This document shows positions 9,036 to 17,842 of a stretch of DNA of 64,000 nt, one piece after another (the first letter of the stretch is position 1; each line of letters starts with the position of its first letter). A program made the translations under genes and the position numbers. The notes below the pieces were generated by a model. It ran no database searches and was not told the DNA's origin. It saw nothing but the letters and a program-made list of their open reading frames with translations. This stretch comes from DAISKN01 sp963716925 (lineage in GTDB: Bacteria; Acidobacteriota; Vicinamibacteria; Marinacidobacterales; SMYC01): NCBI GenBank assembly GCA_963716925.1, contig CAVQUX010000015.1:1-64000 (forward strand). Reading direction: 5' to 3'.

Positions 9036-9246
9036 ATAGGAAAAAGGATAGGAAATTTCATCCTTGCCTGGCCAAGCGAAAGGCGACCGAAGGGTGCAAT
9101 CGAGGGCCGAGACAAAGGTGGTCGATGGGTGCTACGGCGCCCTTCCTCGCGGCATGCGCATCAAGACCACGTGACCCGTCAACTGATCCCGCCCAGCTGG
9201 AGCTCTATGCGGAAAGAGCTTCCGGAGTGGTGAAGAGGGATGAGTG

Positions 9247-9264
9247 TCACGCGAAATCGCGTGA
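9247..9264. terminator. Hairpin downstream of the POT transporter gene
   Basis: A perfect 7-bp stem TCACGCG/CGCGTGA encloses an AAAT loop, about 60 bases past the stop of the minus-strand transporter gene. It lacks a T-run, so rho-independent termination is uncertain. No gene is visible in 9036-9321. Confidence 0.3.
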
Positions 9265-9321
9265 TCCGAGACACCTTTTGATACGTGTCCGGGCTGCCGG
9301 CAGGCTCACAGCGGGCCGGCC

Positions 9322-10860
9322 TTACAGCGCGACGTCCGCTTTTGCCGCCAGACGGGTGAGGGGTCCGCGCGCCAACATTCCAACGAACGCGCAGGCAGCC
9401 ATGCTCGCGCCGATCGCGAAGAACGTTCCCTGGTACCCCATCGACTCGACCCAGCGCCCGGTGACGCCCGACAGGTAGCCTCCGATACCAAGCGTCAGGA
9501 GATACCACGCTCCCATCGTCGCCGACACGAAGCCTGCGGGCGCGGCGCGGTAGACGATGCCGTAGGTCGAGGTCCAGGCCACCAATTCACCGATCGCCGT
9601 AAATGCGACGGCGACGAGCGGGATCCATACCGGCGCCCTCGACTCCGGGCCCGCCAGCACGGCGCACCAGTACATGAGGAAATGCCCCACGGCTACCGTC
9701 GACAGCGCGAAGACATACTTCTGGACGATATCGACCGACCGGTTGCGCGCGCCGAGGCGCACCCACAGTGAAGCGACCAGCGGCGCGAAAAGGATCACCA
9801 CTCCCGCGTTGCACGACGCGAACCATGGTACGGGAATCGAGAATCCGCCGATCGTGCGATCTACCGCGCGCTCGATGAAGAGCGACCAGCTGCCGTAGAG
9901 CTGAAACCAGCCGGTACTGAAGACGCACAGGAGCATCGCGAGCAGGAGGATGAGCAGAAGCCTCCTCCAGGCCTGGCGCTGCGATGGTGGCTTCCCGACG
10001 CCAGGCGACGGCGCATTTCCTCCCACCTGAGCCGCCGACGATGGACGATGTGGGGCCACCCCGATCTCGCCGAGCCAGCGGGGTCCGAGCAGAAGATAGG
10101 AGCCAAGAGCCACCGCCATGCCCACCGCGGCGATGGAGAAGCCGTAGTGCCAGCCGAAGGAAGCCGCCACCGTGCCGACGGTGAACCCGGAGAGAAGCGC
10201 TCCGGTGGCGATACCGAGGTAGTAATAGGCGTAAGCGCCCTCTCGACGCGAATCCCCTTCCGCGAAGGTGTCTCCGCAGAGAACGACCATGGTCGACTTC
10301 ATCAACGCATTGCCCAGGATGAGGCAACCGATGGCCGCATAGAACCCGAGTGATGCGCCGAGGTACGCCCGCGACAGCCACAGGGTTCCCTCTTCGAGGC
10401 CGAGTAGCGTGCCACGGGAGGCGATGGAAGCCTCGACCGCCTCGGGCCGCAGCAGGTAACCGAGCGGCGCCCCCAGACCGTGCAAGGCATCGAGGAGCGG
10501 CATGTCGCGCCAGGCGCCGAGCAGTACGGGGATGAAGACCGGCGACGCCATGAGGACATGACCGGTCAACATCAGAGTAGCGCCGATGGAAACCGCGCGC
10601 CTGCGCCCGAGAACGCGGTCCGCGATATAGCCGCCGAACACCGGCAGCGCGTACATGGCGCCGGAGTAGAGTCCGACGAGCGCCAGGGCCTTCGCGTCCG
10701 GCCAGCCGAAGCCGCCGCGCCCGGGGTCGCTCGTCAGAAAGAGCGCCAGGATGGCGAGCATCCCGTAGAAGCTGAATCGTTCCCAGAACTCGACGCCCAC
10801 GACGAGCCACGCGCCCTTCGGGTAGCCGAGCCACCGTCCGGTATCAGCCGCCGACGACAT
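9322..10860 (-). CDS. POT/PTR family proton-dependent oligopeptide transporter
   Basis: 512 residues with about 12-14 hydrophobic helices. The N-terminal GVEFWERFSFYG is the ExxERFxYYG proton-coupling motif of the POT family, followed by the conserved GGYIADRVLGRRR loop. It would import di- or tripeptides or related amide compounds across the inner membrane. The ATG at 10860 starts 17 bases inside the 3' end of the acyl-CoA ligase gene, so it is the last gene of the five-gene operon 15323-9322. The operon suggests import of a substrate that is hydrolysed and CoA-activated, but which one is unknown. Confidence 0.9.
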   Translation of the reverse strand: MSSAADTGRWLGYPKGAWLVVGVEFWERFSFYGMLAILALFLTSDPGRGGFGWPDAKALALVGLYSGAMYALPVFGGYIADRVLGRRRAVSIGATLMLTGHVLMASPVFIPVLLGAWRDMPLLDALHGLGAPLGYLLRPEAVEASIASRGTLLGLEEGTLWLSRAYLGASLGFYAAIGCLILGNALMKSTMVVLCGDTFAEGDSRREGAYAYYYLGIATGALLSGFTVGTVAASFGWHYGFSIAAVGMAVALGSYLLLGPRWLGEIGVAPHRPSSAAQVGGNAPSPGVGKPPSQRQAWRRLLLILLLAMLLCVFSTGWFQLYGSWSLFIERAVDRTIGGFSIPVPWFASCNAGVVILFAPLVASLWVRLGARNRSVDIVQKYVFALSTVAVGHFLMYWCAVLAGPESRAPVWIPLVAVAFTAIGELVAWTSTYGIVYRAAPAGFVSATMGAWYLLTLGIGGYLSGVTGRWVESMGYQGTFFAIGASMAACAFVGMLARGPLTRLAAKADVAL

Positions 10861-12391
10861 CGTTCGCTCGCCCCGCGGCGCGTGAGAGCTGCGCCGCTTC
10901 CGCAACCAGCGCGCCCCGATCGATCTTGTGAGTGCCCGACACCGGGAGGGCGTCGCGAAACACGATGAAGCGCGGGTGCGCGTAGGCGGGCCCGTTCGCG
11001 AGCGCGTATTGCTTGATGTCGTCGGGGCTCGGCGGCTCCCCGGCGCGCGCCACCACGAACGCGACCGGTATCTGGCCCTTGATGTCGTCCGGCGCCGGCA
11101 CGACGACCGCCTGTGCCACGCGGGGGTGACGCTCGAGCAGTTTTTCCACTTCACCCGGGTAGACGTTCTCGCCGCCGCAGACGAACATGTCGTCGGAGCG
11201 GCCGAGAAAATAAAAAAAGCCGTCGGCATCGCGGCGCATCACGTCACCCGTCAGGTACCAGCCTTCGCGCCACTTCTCGGCCGTCACCTGAGGCAGGTTC
11301 AGATATCCCTCGGTCAGCGCTGGTGTACAGAGCGCCAGAACCCCCTGGTCCGCCGTGGGTCCGTCGACCAGCTGGAATGCGATTTCGGCCATCGGGTAGC
11401 CGAGCGATAGCGGCGGTGTCGGTCGGCCATCCGGATGGGGCCCGAACACGGCGGGGCCGGCCTCGGTGGTGCCGAAGCCGTTATGTACCTGCGCCCTGGG
11501 AAAAAGACTCTGGACTTGCGTGAGCAGCGCGTCGGTCAGCGGCGCGGAGCCAATCGAGACTTCGCGCACGCAGTCGAAATCGAGCCCCTCGGTCGATGGG
11601 CGTACCCGCACCATCAGCGCGAACATGGTGGGGATTCCGGAGAGCACGGTCGAGCGGTACCGAGCCACGGTCTCGAGATAGCGGCGGGCATCGAACCGAG
11701 GCAAGGAAATCACCGTCATCCGGTTGGCGAGTGCTACGGTCGTGAAGAACAAGCCGTTCATGTGATAGAGCGGCGCGACCACGACCGTCACGTCCGAAGG
11801 CGGTGGGCCGTCGAGCGGCTCGAGGTAGTTTCCGATCGCCCAGAGCTGCCCTCGATGCGTCAGCGGAACGCCCTTCGGCAGGCCCGTCGAGCCGGAAGTG
11901 TAGAGGATCTCCGCGAGGTCGCGGTCGCCGGGGATGAATGCCGGCCAGGTTCCTGGATCGATCATCGCTTCGAAACCGCCGTCCCCGGGATCGTCGAAGC
12001 CGATGGTGGGAACGCCGGGCGGCACCATGGGGACGCGCGGCGCGTCGGCAAGCGCGACCCGGATCGCGCTGTCTTCGAAGATGTGGGCGATGGTTGCGGC
12101 GGGCAGCTTGTGATTGACGGGAACGGCGACGCCCCCCATGCGCATCGCGCCGAAATAGCTGGAAACGAGCTCCACCCGGTTTTCGGCGAGAATTCCAATG
12201 CGATCGCCGGCGACGAGGCCGCGCCGCGAGAGTCCGCGCGCGACGCCCGCGATCAGCCGCTCGAGCTCGATTGCGGTGAGCGTCCGGGGATGCTGGGGGT
12301 CGCGTAGATCGATATAGGCGAGGCGTTCTCCATGCGCCGGCAGCCGCAGGATGTCGCCGAGGTTCGAAAGCGCGGGTACGTCGGGGTTCAT
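10844..12391 (-). CDS. AMP-forming acyl-CoA synthetase/ligase
   Basis: 515 residues, the normal length of the ANL superfamily. The phosphate-binding loop YTSGSTGLPKG lies at 164-174, the A5 motif NGFGTTEAGP in the middle, and the C-terminal hinge GWYLTGDVMRRDADGFFYFLG with GRSDDMFVCGGENVYP at about 395-425. Near the C-terminus, DALPVSGTHKIDRGAL supplies the catalytic lysine region. It activates a carboxylic acid to its CoA thioester via an acyl-adenylate. It starts just after the reductase gene and overlaps the transporter gene. The acid is probably fatty, aromatic or amino-acid derived; the sequence alone does not tell. Confidence 0.92.
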   Translation of the reverse strand: MNPDVPALSNLGDILRLPAHGERLAYIDLRDPQHPRTLTAIELERLIAGVARGLSRRGLVAGDRIGILAENRVELVSSYFGAMRMGGVAVPVNHKLPAATIAHIFEDSAIRVALADAPRVPMVPPGVPTIGFDDPGDGGFEAMIDPGTWPAFIPGDRDLAEILYTSGSTGLPKGVPLTHRGQLWAIGNYLEPLDGPPPSDVTVVVAPLYHMNGLFFTTVALANRMTVISLPRFDARRYLETVARYRSTVLSGIPTMFALMVRVRPSTEGLDFDCVREVSIGSAPLTDALLTQVQSLFPRAQVHNGFGTTEAGPAVFGPHPDGRPTPPLSLGYPMAEIAFQLVDGPTADQGVLALCTPALTEGYLNLPQVTAEKWREGWYLTGDVMRRDADGFFYFLGRSDDMFVCGGENVYPGEVEKLLERHPRVAQAVVVPAPDDIKGQIPVAFVVARAGEPPSPDDIKQYALANGPAYAHPRFIVFRDALPVSGTHKIDRGALVAEAAQLSRAAGRANDVVGG

Positions 12392-12395
12392 TCGG

Positions 12396-13406
12396 TCAAG
12401 GTTTCAGCAGGATTTTCCCGAACACCTCACGGTCCTCGAGCAGGCGCTCGCCCTCGGCCGCCTGGTCGAGCGGCAGGATCTGGTCGATCACCGGAACCAG
12501 CGTTCGCGTCGCAACCAGATCGAGCAGGGTCACGAGATCGTCCTTCAACCAGCCGTCCGAGCCGATCATCGTGTGCTCGAAAGTCCACCAGTAACGGGCG
12601 TCGAGCTCGAGAGCGAAACCCGCCGTGGCGCCGCAGCACAGAATCCGGCCGCCGAGCGCCACGCACTTCTGGGTCGGCACCAGCGTGTCGCCGCCGGTGA
12701 AGTTCACCGCGACCTGCACGCCGCCCATCCCGGTGACGCGCGGCTTGCCGTAGATTTCCTTGACCGCATCGACGAATGGACGCTCGACGTAGTTCACCGC
12801 GTGGTCGGCGCCGATCTCACGCAGACGACGCAGCTTGGACTCGGTGCCGGCGCAGGCGAGGACTTCCGCGCCCACCATCTTGGCGAGCTGCACACAGGCG
12901 ACCCCGACGCCCCCGCTCGCGCCCAGGACCAGCACCCGTTCGCCTGCCTTGAGGACGCCTCGGGTGATCAGCATCCGGTAGGCGGTGCCGTAGGCGAGGG
13001 GCAGCGACGCGGCCTCTTCGAAGCTCACCGCGTCGGGAATCTGGATCAGCATCGACTGCCGAACGGAAACGCGCTCGGCGCGACCGCCGTCGACCGTCTC
13101 CCCCAACATGCCGACGCGGTCGCCGTCCCGCAGCACCGGATCGATCAAGACGCGCTTGCCGAGCCAGCTCGAATCCGCACCGGGGCCGAGTGCCTCGACG
13201 GTGCCGGCGATGTCGGAGCCCGCGATCACCGGCAAGTCGATCTTCACCCCCGGCATGCCGCGGCGTGTGAAGATGTCGTGGAAATTGACGGCGGTGGCTG
13301 CCACCCGTACCAGGACCTCGCCCGCGGCGGGCTTCGGGTCGGGAAAGTCCGGTCGCAAATGCAGCATTTCCCGGCCGCCGTGGGCTACGGTCAATACCGC
13401 TCGCAT
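12396..13406 (-). CDS. Medium-chain dehydrogenase/reductase (quinone-oxidoreductase-like)
   Basis: 336 residues from the ATG at 13406, with CGGAG upstream as ribosome binding site; a longer frame runs into the thioesterase gene. The GroES-like N-terminal half has NFHDIFTRRG and GSDIAGTVEALGPG. The Rossmann half has GASGGVGVACVQLAKMVG for NADPH binding. The structural and catalytic zinc cysteines of alcohol dehydrogenases are not evident, which places it with zinc-free quinone oxidoreductase or enoyl reductase types. In this operon, reduction of an enoyl or quinoid intermediate is plausible (inference). Confidence 0.9.
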   Translation of the reverse strand: MRAVLTVAHGGREMLHLRPDFPDPKPAAGEVLVRVAATAVNFHDIFTRRGMPGVKIDLPVIAGSDIAGTVEALGPGADSSWLGKRVLIDPVLRDGDRVGMLGETVDGGRAERVSVRQSMLIQIPDAVSFEEAASLPLAYGTAYRMLITRGVLKAGERVLVLGASGGVGVACVQLAKMVGAEVLACAGTESKLRRLREIGADHAVNYVERPFVDAVKEIYGKPRVTGMGGVQVAVNFTGGDTLVPTQKCVALGGRILCCGATAGFALELDARYWWTFEHTMIGSDGWLKDDLVTLLDLVATRTLVPVIDQILPLDQAAEGERLLEDREVFGKILLKP

Positions 13407-13428
13407 CGCTGTTGCTCCGGAGATCCGT

Positions 13429-13854
13429 TCAGCCGGGCTGGGTGCCGTAGCATGCACGCCCGAGAGCAATCAATTTCCCCGCGGTGTCTTCCACTTCGAC
13501 GTCGACGACGCCCACCGTCCGTCCGGCGCGACGCACCTGGGCTCGAGCGAGCAAATCGGTGGCGTTCGCAGGCCGCAGGTAGTCGACGCGATAGTTGATG
13601 GTGGGGACGAAGTGACCCAGGATCGCGACCAGCGCGAAGTCGCCGGCGATGTCGATGAGGCTCGCAATCACTCCGCCATGGTATTGGCCCGTGCCGGGCG
13701 ACCGCTCGACGTTGGGGCCGTACGCGCAGCGAATCACCAGGTTCTGCGCCGCGGTATCGAACGCCTCGAGCTTCAGCCCGAGAAGCTTCTGGAACGGGCT
13801 ATCGGCGATCCAGGCCTCGAGCTGGGCTCTCGTGACCCTCGGGGCGTCCGTCAT
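13429..13854 (-). CDS. PaaI-family hotdog-fold thioesterase
   Basis: 141 residues, a single hotdog domain. GQYHGGVIASLIDIAGDFAL is the family's central helix with HGG preceding it and the catalytic acidic residue (Asp) within it; the strand INYRVDYLRPA follows. It should hydrolyse acyl-CoA thioesters. The start ATG overlaps the stop of the amidohydrolase gene by 4 bases (ATGA), which indicates translational coupling. Confidence 0.88.
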   Translation of the reverse strand: MTDAPRVTRAQLEAWIADSPFQKLLGLKLEAFDTAAQNLVIRCAYGPNVERSPGTGQYHGGVIASLIDIAGDFALVAILGHFVPTINYRVDYLRPANATDLLARAQVRRAGRTVGVVDVEVEDTAGKLIALGRACYGTQPG

Positions 13855-15323
13855 CGGCTGGATGCCTCGGCGTTCCGATAGGTCGCCGCCATCTCTTCCA
13901 GCATGCGGTGCAGATCGGCTCTGGGAAGCCAGCGGCCGTTGAGCATCACGCCAGTGAGTCGCCAGAGGTTCGACGGATCCTCCAGCGGGTTCGCGTCGAC
14001 CAGGACCAGGTCCGCTCGCTTGCCGAGACCGATCGTGCCGCTCTCGCCCTCGATCCCCAGAAAGCGCGCCGGATCGGCAGTGGCGGCGCGGAGGGCGTGG
14101 TAAGGCCTCAAGCCCGCTTTCACGAAGTGCTTCATTTCGTCGATGGGGGTGAAGCCGGGCACGAGGTACGGCACCATCGTGTCGGTGCCGATCAAAAGAC
14201 CGGCGCCGGCATCGCTCAGCATCTTCAGAAGCTCGTATCTCTGCGGAAAGCTCTTGCGAAGCGCTTCGTTCGCGTCTTCGGGGAACATCTCGTCGAGATC
14301 GTTTTTCAAGATGGTCGCCCGCACGTCCGGGTGCACGTAACGAATGAGCTCGTGGCGAGCGACCCTCGCGCGCCCATCCGAGTCCGACATCATTTCGTCG
14401 ACGACGAACGTCGGGCAGTTCCAGGTGCCCGCGGCCAGCGTCTTTCGCACCAGATCGCGCATCCGATCGTGGCTCATGCGCTGCCAGGAGCTGAATCGCT
14501 CGGCGTTGCGGCCCCCGTTGAGGACCAGCGCCTGCGGCCGCACCCCGTCGTAGTCGTAGCCGCGCTGATGCTCGATCGAATACTGTCCGGCGGCGAGCGC
14601 GGCGTCGATGCCCACGGAGAAGGGAACGTGGCCGACCACCCGGATACCCCTGAGCGCGGCGGCATCGAAAAGCGCCGCATAGACCTCGCGCGGCAGCTCG
14701 TTGTAGATCTTGATCTGATCGTAGCCGTCGTGAACGAAGCCGGCGACGAGCTCCTCCACCTCGGCGGGGTCCGACATCTTGATCGCGGACGGCCAGACCG
14801 GGTTCGGGCCGTCCACGATGTTGGTGGCGGTGAAGATGCGCGGCCCCACGAGCTCGCCCGACGCGACGCGGCGCCGGTACTCGAGGTGCGCCTCGCCTCC
14901 CGACATGTTGCGCACCAGCGTCACTCCGGTCGCCACGTACAGCAGCATCTCGGAACGCGCGATCGCATCCTTGTCGCTTCCGGCGCCGGTCACGTAACCC
15001 GAGAGATGAGCGTGCATGTCGGCGAGGCCCGGTACCAGGTAGCGCCCGCGGCCATCGACGAGGGTCGAGCCTTTCGGCACCGATACCTCGTCGCTGCGAC
15101 CGAGGGCGGCGATCCGCCCGTCTTCGACCACGACCGTCTGCTCCGCCAGCACTCGCTCCTCGTCCATCGGCACAACGTTGACGTCGACGAACGCGACGGC
15201 CGCCGTCGGCTCCTCGCCAGGAGACCCCATGCCCGGGGAGAACGTGAGTACAGTCAACGCGAGCGCTGCGGCTGCGGCGAGACGCCCCAAGGATGGGCCC
15301 TCCTCTCGCGTCACGATCTGCAT
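13851..15323 (-). CDS. Exported amidohydrolase-family metal-dependent hydrolase
   Basis: 490 residues. A signal peptide covers about 1-35 (hydrophobic AAAAALALTVLTF). The metal-binding HAH lies at 104-106 (LADMHAHLSG), VVGHVPFSVG near residue 215 and SIEHQRGY near 248 carry the two later histidines, and IGTDTMVPY is the final Asp motif. The ending RKADL-like segment (LGKRADLVLVDANPLEDP) is the standard C-terminal beta-sandwich of imidazolonepropionase and prolidase-type amidohydrolases. It cleaves amide or cyclic amide bonds, probably in the periplasm. First gene of the operon; a perfect palindrome lies just upstream. Confidence 0.92.
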   Translation of the reverse strand: MQIVTREEGPSLGRLAAAAALALTVLTFSPGMGSPGEEPTAAVAFVDVNVVPMDEERVLAEQTVVVEDGRIAALGRSDEVSVPKGSTLVDGRGRYLVPGLADMHAHLSGYVTGAGSDKDAIARSEMLLYVATGVTLVRNMSGGEAHLEYRRRVASGELVGPRIFTATNIVDGPNPVWPSAIKMSDPAEVEELVAGFVHDGYDQIKIYNELPREVYAALFDAAALRGIRVVGHVPFSVGIDAALAAGQYSIEHQRGYDYDGVRPQALVLNGGRNAERFSSWQRMSHDRMRDLVRKTLAAGTWNCPTFVVDEMMSDSDGRARVARHELIRYVHPDVRATILKNDLDEMFPEDANEALRKSFPQRYELLKMLSDAGAGLLIGTDTMVPYLVPGFTPIDEMKHFVKAGLRPYHALRAATADPARFLGIEGESGTIGLGKRADLVLVDANPLEDPSNLWRLTGVMLNGRWLPRADLHRMLEEMAATYRNAEASSR

Positions 15324-15342
15324 TCCAGGGTATTCATATCAC

Positions 15343-15354
15343 CGAATCGATTCG
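15343..15354. promoter_or_regulatory. Perfect palindrome upstream of the amidohydrolase operon
   Basis: CGAATCGATTCG is a perfect 12-bp palindrome 20 bases before the first start codon of the minus-strand operon (15323). Its position fits a repressor operator. No cognate regulator gene is adjacent. The flanking stretch 15355-15566 holds no recognisable gene. Confidence 0.3.
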
Positions 15355-15590
15355 TGAGCCTGTGGCCTTCCAACCTGAGTAGAGCGCGACGTTGTTCAGG
15401 CAGAAGGGTCCCGAGCTCCATCACCCAGGAGGGCGGAGGGCGCCGTCGAGGACGTGTCTCGCAGGCGGGTTCACGCGCGTACGGCGGGCGGCCGGGACGA
15501 ACGCGCGGTCGCGGCAAGGTGACGAACGCGAAGCCGAGGTGTTAGTCTCTCGGGAGTGGAGCGCCCGTGCTTCGCTCGGGAGAGATTCTG

Positions 15591-16010
15591 GTGAAGCGAC
15601 TATCCTCGACCTTGAAAGACTTCGTGGAGAAGCAGGAGCTCGTTCGAATCGCCTGGACCGACCGCGGCGGAGCCCGCGTCGTGCCCCTCTGGTTCGTCGT
15701 CGTCGACCGGGAGCACTACATCGGCACCGGATCGGACAGCGCCAAGTGGAGGGCGATGAAGAAGAGGCCGCGCGTCGGCTGGGTCATCGACGGCGGAAAG
15801 AAGGGCAAGTACAAGGGCCTGTCGATGCACGGCGAAGCCGAGGAAGTGACCGACCGGAAGCTGCGGGGACGGCTCTATGCGGCGTTCGGCCGGAAGTATT
15901 TCGGGTCGGCGAACCATCCGAAGCACAAGGAGATCTGGGGAGAGGTCGACGATCCCGGCTCGGTCTTCGTTCATCTGAAAGCCACGGACGGTTTCTGGTG
16001 GGAGTACTGA
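15591..16010 (+). CDS. Pyridoxamine 5'-phosphate oxidase-like flavin protein
   Basis: 139 residues from GTG 15591, preceded by GGGAGAG at a good distance; another in-frame GTG exists at 15567. The fold pattern (ELVRIAWTDRGGARVVPLWF, YIGTGSDSAKWRAMKKRPRV, GLSMHGEAEEV) is that of small PNPOx-like split-barrel proteins that bind FMN, F420 or heme. The substrate is unknown. It is complete in length and lies in the opposite orientation to both neighbours. Confidence 0.8.
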   Translation: MKRLSSTLKDFVEKQELVRIAWTDRGGARVVPLWFVVVDREHYIGTGSDSAKWRAMKKRPRVGWVIDGGKKGKYKGLSMHGEAEEVTDRKLRGRLYAAFGRKYFGSANHPKHKEIWGEVDDPGSVFVHLKATDGFWWEY

Positions 16011-16029
16011 CCGACTGCCGATCCGGCGG

Positions 16030-16226
16030 GACCTTCCGACTGCCGCTGGTGCGCGCGGGCTCGTTCTTGAAGACCCGCCCGGCTCGCATGACGAAGGCGA
16101 CCCGCTCCAGTGCCGCGGGGTCGGCGAGCGGGTCGCCGTCGAGGGCGATGATGTCGGCCTCCATGCCTCTCGAGATCGCCCCGATGCGGTCGGCCAGTCC
16201 AAGCTCGAGCGCGCCCGGGAGTGCGC
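16030..16226 (-). pseudogene. Amidohydrolase C-terminal remnant
   Basis: The minus strand reads ALELGLADRIGAISRGMEAD, then ALDGDPLADP and FVMRAGRVFKN, the final strands of an amidohydrolase (the D/E-RxG-I-xxG-xxADI signature). A stop lies directly upstream, next to the stop of the DUF1428 gene, and the catalytic part is absent. It is a leftover, not a start-to-end gene; it may derive from a duplicate of the enzyme at 13851-15323. Confidence 0.55.
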
Positions 16227-16227
16227 G

Positions 16228-16587
16228 CTACAGGTCGACCAGAACCTTGAAACCGCCGAAGGACATGCGCTTGACGTCGAAGGGCATCTTCTCCCCCTCG
16301 ATCATCTTCGCGATTCGCGGGTCCTTCATCACCTTCGCGTTGACCCGGTCGCGATGGGCGCGCGACTTGTAGGCGATCCACGAGAAAACGACGGTCTCGC
16401 CCGGCTTGGACTTCATCCGGCGCGGAAAGGTAACCATGCCTTTCACCTTCAGATCGTCGCCCACGCATTCCCGGTACTCGAGGGCCCCGTGATCGCGCCA
16501 GACCTTGCCCGCCTTCTGCGACATGCGGCGGTAGGCATCCAGGTTCTTCTTCGGCACGGCAAGGAGAAAACCATCCACGTAGGCCAT
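16228..16587 (-). CDS. DUF1428 (YbaA-like) protein
   Basis: 119 residues covering the whole DUF1428 domain: MAYVDGFLLAVPKKN at the start, VFSWIAYKSRAHRDRVNAKV in the middle and MPFDVKRMSFGGFKVL at the end. These are small cytoplasmic dimeric alpha-beta barrel proteins of unknown function. In many bacteria they sit beside ArsR/SRPBCC gene pairs, as here, 112 bases downstream of the regulator. Confidence 0.88.
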   Translation of the reverse strand: MAYVDGFLLAVPKKNLDAYRRMSQKAGKVWRDHGALEYRECVGDDLKVKGMVTFPRRMKSKPGETVVFSWIAYKSRAHRDRVNAKVMKDPRIAKMIEGEKMPFDVKRMSFGGFKVLVDL

Positions 16588-16699
16588 TCAAACCTCCTGA
16601 TTCTTTCTCCAGCTCTGGCTCGAGCTCAGCCCATACTACGACGACGACGGACGGAACTTCATTCCGCACCGCCGCGCGGATCAGGGAGGGCCGGCGCCT

Positions 16700-17083
16700 T
16701 CAGCTTTTTTTCTCCTTGCGACGCTTCTCCTCCCGGGCTTTCAGCTGCCGCAGGTAGTGGTCCAGGCGCTCGAAGCTCTGCTCCCAGAAGCGGCGGTAGC
16801 TCTCGACCCAGTCCGAGACCTCCTTGAGCGGACCCGCATCGAGCCGGCACGGCCGCCATTGAGCGTCGCGGCTCCGCGAGATGAGGCCCGCGCGCTCGAG
16901 CACCTTCAGGTGCTTGGAGACCGCGGGGAGACTCATCTCGAACGGCTCGGCCAGCTCCGTCACCGAGGCCTCGCCCGAAGTGAGGCGAGTCAGGATCGCC
17001 CGCCGGGTCGGGTCGGCGAGCGCCGCGAACGTGGCGCTGAGGGGGTCGGCCGACGTCGTGTCCTGGAGAACGCGGCTCCTCAT
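16700..17083 (-). CDS. ArsR-family winged-helix transcriptional regulator
   Basis: 127 residues. The winged helix is clear: FAALADPTRRAILTRL, SVTELAEPFEMSLPAVSKHL as recognition helix, then ERAGLISRSRDAQWRPCRL as wing. A lysine-rich tail follows. No metal-binding cysteines are present, so it belongs to the group paired with SRPBCC proteins rather than to metal sensors. Its ATG overlaps the stop of the SRPBCC gene by 4 bases. It probably represses its own operon through the AT-rich repeats at 17602-17626. Confidence 0.9.
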   Translation of the reverse strand: MRSRVLQDTTSADPLSATFAALADPTRRAILTRLTSGEASVTELAEPFEMSLPAVSKHLKVLERAGLISRSRDAQWRPCRLDAGPLKEVSDWVESYRRFWEQSFERLDHYLRQLKAREEKRRKEKKS

Positions 17084-17568
17084 CGCCGGCGCGAGGAGAT
17101 CGCGTCGAGGAGCTCGGCGAGACGGTCCATCGTCTCGAGCGCTCCTTCCTCCATCCCCGAGCGGACGTGAGCGTCGCGGTTCTCGACCGAAGTGTGGACC
17201 ATCGTGCTGGTGAGCGTCGTCTTGCCGTCCTTCTCGACGAAAGTGAGCGTCTCGACGGCCTCGGCGTCCGGCGCTCCGTCGAATCGAAACGTGTACGAAA
17301 GCCGCTCGGGCGGTAGGATCTCGCGGTACTCGCCGCCGAACCCGTAGTCGCTGCCGTCTCTCCCGCGCAGGACGAATCGCCAGGCTCCCCCCGGGCGGAA
17401 GTCGATTTCGCATACCGCGAGCGTGAGGTCGCGCGGCCCCCACCACCGCGCCAGGTGCTCGGGGTTGGTCCACGCCTCGAACACGAGCCCGCGGGGGGCA
17501 TCGAAGACGCGCTCCATCACGATGGTCGGCTTTCCCGGCTCCACTTGGATTCTGGTTTTTGCCGTCAT
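17080..17568 (-). CDS. SRPBCC/AHSA1-family protein
   Basis: 162 residues from the ATG at 17568, which has AGGAGA upstream. The helix-grip fold signature is clear: MERVFDAPRGLVFEAWTNPE, LARWWGP, FRPGGAWRFVLRG, and a final long helix (GALETMDRLAELLDAI). These proteins bind small hydrophobic ligands; no enzymatic residue can be named. It is the first gene of the ArsR operon. Confidence 0.9.
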   Translation of the reverse strand: MTAKTRIQVEPGKPTIVMERVFDAPRGLVFEAWTNPEHLARWWGPRDLTLAVCEIDFRPGGAWRFVLRGRDGSDYGFGGEYREILPPERLSYTFRFDGAPDAEAVETLTFVEKDGKTTLTSTMVHTSVENRDAHVRSGMEEGALETMDRLAELLDAISSRRR

Positions 17569-17601
17569 GCTTCGTTCTCCTGATTCGTGGGTAACCAATA
17601 T

Positions 17602-17626
17602 GTTAAATAGCTAAATAGTTAAATAC
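17602..17626. promoter_or_regulatory. Tandem AT-rich 8-bp repeats, candidate ArsR operator and promoter
   Basis: TTAAATAG, CTAAATAG and TTAAATAC follow one another in a strongly GC-rich genome, 35-58 bases before the SRPBCC start at 17568. Their AT content also suits a -10 region on the minus strand. Autorepression by the adjacent ArsR protein is an inference. Confidence 0.4.
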
Positions 17627-17842
17627 ATCAAGGGAGGTTTCCTGTCAAGGGGAAACCGTGGTTGCATGGACCTCCCGCTTCGCGGGCGAGGACGGACCCA
17701 ATGACGATGAGAGCGTCGAGCCGGCCAGGGCCTCGGGGCCCTGCGCCTGGCCGCGGGAGTCGGTAGCGTCCTTTTCGGGATCTACTACGCGTGGACGAAC
17801 GTCGCCGGAGCCTGAGCGAGAGCGAAAATCGCTGCAACTACC

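Noticed and set aside
17711..17815. Short plus-strand frame ending LRLAAGVGSVLFGIYYAWTN then VAGA, like the tail of a membrane protein
   Set aside because: It opens right after a stop, has no start codon or upstream homology, and the similarity to a metal permease tail is too short to claim.
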